Shown: piece after piece, positions 61,911-64,000 of the stretch
Layout: each line of letters starts with the position of its first letter
How positions within the stretch are numbered: the first letter of the stretch is position 1
Assembly: GCA_021613335.1 (NCBI GenBank)
Contig: JAJTWR010000159.1
Location: 625,001-689,000, forward strand
DNA: 64,000 bases
Direction: 5' to 3'
Source: Whitmania pigra
Lineage: Eukaryota; Annelida; Clitellata; Hirudinida; Haemopidae
Position numbers and translations under genes: made by a program
The notes under the pieces: generated by a model
Databases searched by the model: none
What the model saw: the letters and a program-made list of their open reading frames with translations, nothing else
Told to the model about the DNA's origin: nothing

Positions 61911-63013
61911 CTAATACCTGATGATTTTATTCCATCAAATGAGAGATTTTTTGATAACTTGGATAGCTTATATATGGAATAGACCTTCGCACTTTCAAAT
62001 AATTGTCTACATTTCTTATACATGTTTTATGACATTCGCAGCTAATCTCCGGCTAATTTTAGCCGGGGCAGGGGTCCCCGGTCGATTTCTAATCTCAACC
62101 CGCTTCAGTACATCGATTGCTCAATAAATTCTAAAATATAATATTTTTTTATTGGGTGTTGGTAATTCATATAATTAGTGACGATCCTACAAGGTAAGTT
62201 CGCTTGCGCTTCTATGTATTTGCATAATTTTGACAGTCATCTAATAAAAAAAAAAAAAAATAAATTTTAAAAATATTTAATTTTTGTAAAATTTTAAGTT
62301 TTGTATTATACCATTACATACCGCAAATATATTATTCGACATTCATGATCTTTGAAAATAAATCTTGGTCGTATGGCATTTTCCACAGGCTGGCGGCTTT
62401 CTTGTCAGATTCGCATTTTTGGTATTAGTTTCAGAAGAAAAGCATAAAAAAAAGTACTCGAGAATTAGGTGCGTTGTTTTGAATTTACATAACGTAGATT
62501 TTGTGCTAGTGAATATATTTAACCTGCATTCAACTAGTCGCAACATTTATAATGTTTAATCGTGATTTGAAATATAAGTATATATATATAATTATAAGCA
62601 CTGTATTAGGCTAAATACTATTAGGTAATAAAGTAGAACATTGAAGAACATAATTTAGATGCTTAATAAATTGTGATTTTATTAAAAACAAGTTAGACAC
62701 CATTGTAACAATTTTGTTATTTTTTGGCCAACTATTCAGAACCGACATTTTATAGATTTAAAATGTAGGCTTAAGCTGGTTGGAAAATTAGTTTGTGATT
62801 TTAATATTTTGATCTTTTCATTGAAGTGCGATGATGAGTCAAGTTAAGATCTCACACATTATGAATCGTATAACTGAATTATGAATAATTTTTTAAGTTG
62901 CTTTCTTTATATAAGCTTAATTAAGCTAATTATTTAAAAATGTAAATGCTCATGGAGGGATATCTAAATGAATTTAGCTGGATTACAGGTTTTATTGTCT
63001 TTGTGCATAAGAA

Positions 63014-63744
63014 ATGGCAGATAATGTATGTGATGATCTCAAAGTGCTTCAAAGCTTAAATGACAGAGCTGTTATTGATACACTTCCTTATCATGAACAG
63101 GTATACATATCTGCAACATACATATCTATCATTGATATATTCATAGCTTTGGTTCACTTTTTATTAACAATATTTTAGATTACTCTAAATGCTAAATTCC
63201 AAAAGGAACAAATAGAAAAGCATTTTGATGTTATTAAGTCTGCATTTACCAAGCTGATAGATGAAAGAGCAGCCTTTTTGAAGGAGCAAGTTGATGAGGC
63301 AGAGAAAAAGTCTTTAGATAAAGTTCAAGCATATGGGGAAATTATTGAAGGTGGCAATGCTATGCTGGAATCCAAGACAAATCATGGTGAATTAATTTTA
63401 ATGTATTTTTAGATATAGGTTTGTCATGTATTGTCGTGTGCAATATATTTGTAAAATTATATTATCCTTTTGCAAATATATGCAACAACTTACGATCTTC
63501 TAAGTTGAAGTCAAGGCACATTGTTATGAAGTAAAGTAGCTTGTTTCAGTTAGTTGCTGTACATCATTTTCATTACTTCACAAGTTCACATGTGATATCA
63601 TATGGACATCAATATTCAACAGCTTATTGGTTTATATTATAGTTGTCAACATAATTAAGTCACTTGGTTTTTTATAGTTGCAAAAGAACAGATTGAAAAA
63701 GAAGATGTAAAAGCATTTGAGGAATTGAAATATGAAAAACTCAG
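63014..63744 (+). CDS. CRLF3: Probable cytokine receptor-like factor 3, N-terminal part (3' partial)
   Basis: Three exons visible: 63014-63100, 63179-63386, 63678-63744; the gene runs past the window edge. The encoded part is about 120 residues of coiled coil. The block QIEKHFDVIKSAFTKLIDER followed by VDEAEKKSLDKV and EIIEGG lines up with human CRLF3 (HFNDLKGTLGKLLDER, VDTIEQETIKPL, KLIEHG). A TRIM-family B-box coiled coil is the main alternative, since the diagnostic fibronectin and SPRY-like domains lie outside the window. Confidence 0.55.
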
Positions 63745-64000
63745 GTAAGACTTCAAAAACACATTAATTAGTATTGTTTGATAACACTTACATGTCAGGG
63801 ATATTCTCTTGAAGTTATGCCTGATGTAGTTTATTTGGCATGCGTTCTATAGAGAATGACATAAAATTGACTGTGCTGATGAATGTGGTTAAAAGTTTTT
63901 ATCACTTTCAAGAAAAAAGGTCATACATTTCGTTTAGTGAAAATTTCCTGCTGCTGTTTTTGGCATGTTGCTTTGAAATTATATTAATTAAATATTTTAT

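Larger units (their letters stand above)
60063..63013. other. Intergenic with several repeats, NUP35 (-) and CRLF3-like (+)
   Basis: Divergent upstream regions. It holds a short inverted-repeat element (60904-61064) and a tRNA-like SINE head (about 61840-61910). No coding exon recognised in the rest. Confidence 0.45.

Overview
This is a eukaryotic, animal (metazoan) window. Every long gene is split into short exons, mostly with GT-AG introns of 60 to 900 bases. Intergenic DNA is AT-rich and full of ATT-type microsatellites, minisatellites and non-autonomous repeats. The gene set (Cav2 calcium channel, FEZ, aftiphilin, GGCX, a CRLF3-like gene, a discoidin/F-type-lectin-like secreted protein) fits a compact invertebrate bilaterian genome. 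A tunicate or another small-genome marine invertebrate would fit, but I cannot name the species. The given reading frames are mostly exon fragments. I rebuilt genes by joining exons at splice sites whose phases agree and by comparison with family sequences I know; seven gene models close to a whole number of codons.

Layout. 128-10797 (+): domains II-IV and C-terminal tail of a Cav2-type calcium channel, 5' end outside the window. 11820-19612 (-): a receptor tyrosine phosphatase with a Ser-rich repeat ectodomain, one membrane segment and one phosphatase domain whose WPD loop reads WTE; its introns hold a 42-bp and a 15-bp minisatellite. 20352-21569 (+): mitochondrial SSBP1. 22926-24704 (+): RSRC1-like SR protein. 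25890-32044 (+): secreted protein with two discoidin domains and a third lectin-like domain. 32791-41037 (+): FEZ, with a 5.8-kb intron holding a fold-back element and a dead LINE. 41265-43885 (-): aftiphilin, ending 227 bp from FEZ. 46473-51081 (+): vitamin K gamma-carboxylase GGCX. 52332-56039 (+): SDR9C-type dehydrogenase. 57000-57323 (+): small unknown secreted protein. 58698-60062 (-): nucleoporin NUP35. 63014 to beyond the edge (+): probable CRLF3.

The genes do not form an operon or one pathway; they are ordinary neighbours in a gene-dense animal genome. I see no CRISPR, phage, or bacterial system. The most unusual points are the WTE phosphatase with its repeat-built ectodomain, a GA-AG intron in GGCX plus three GC-AG introns in Cav2, the 48-unit 15-bp satellite split around a GC-richer segment, and a long inverted-repeat transposon in FEZ. 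None clearly amounts to a new biological system.
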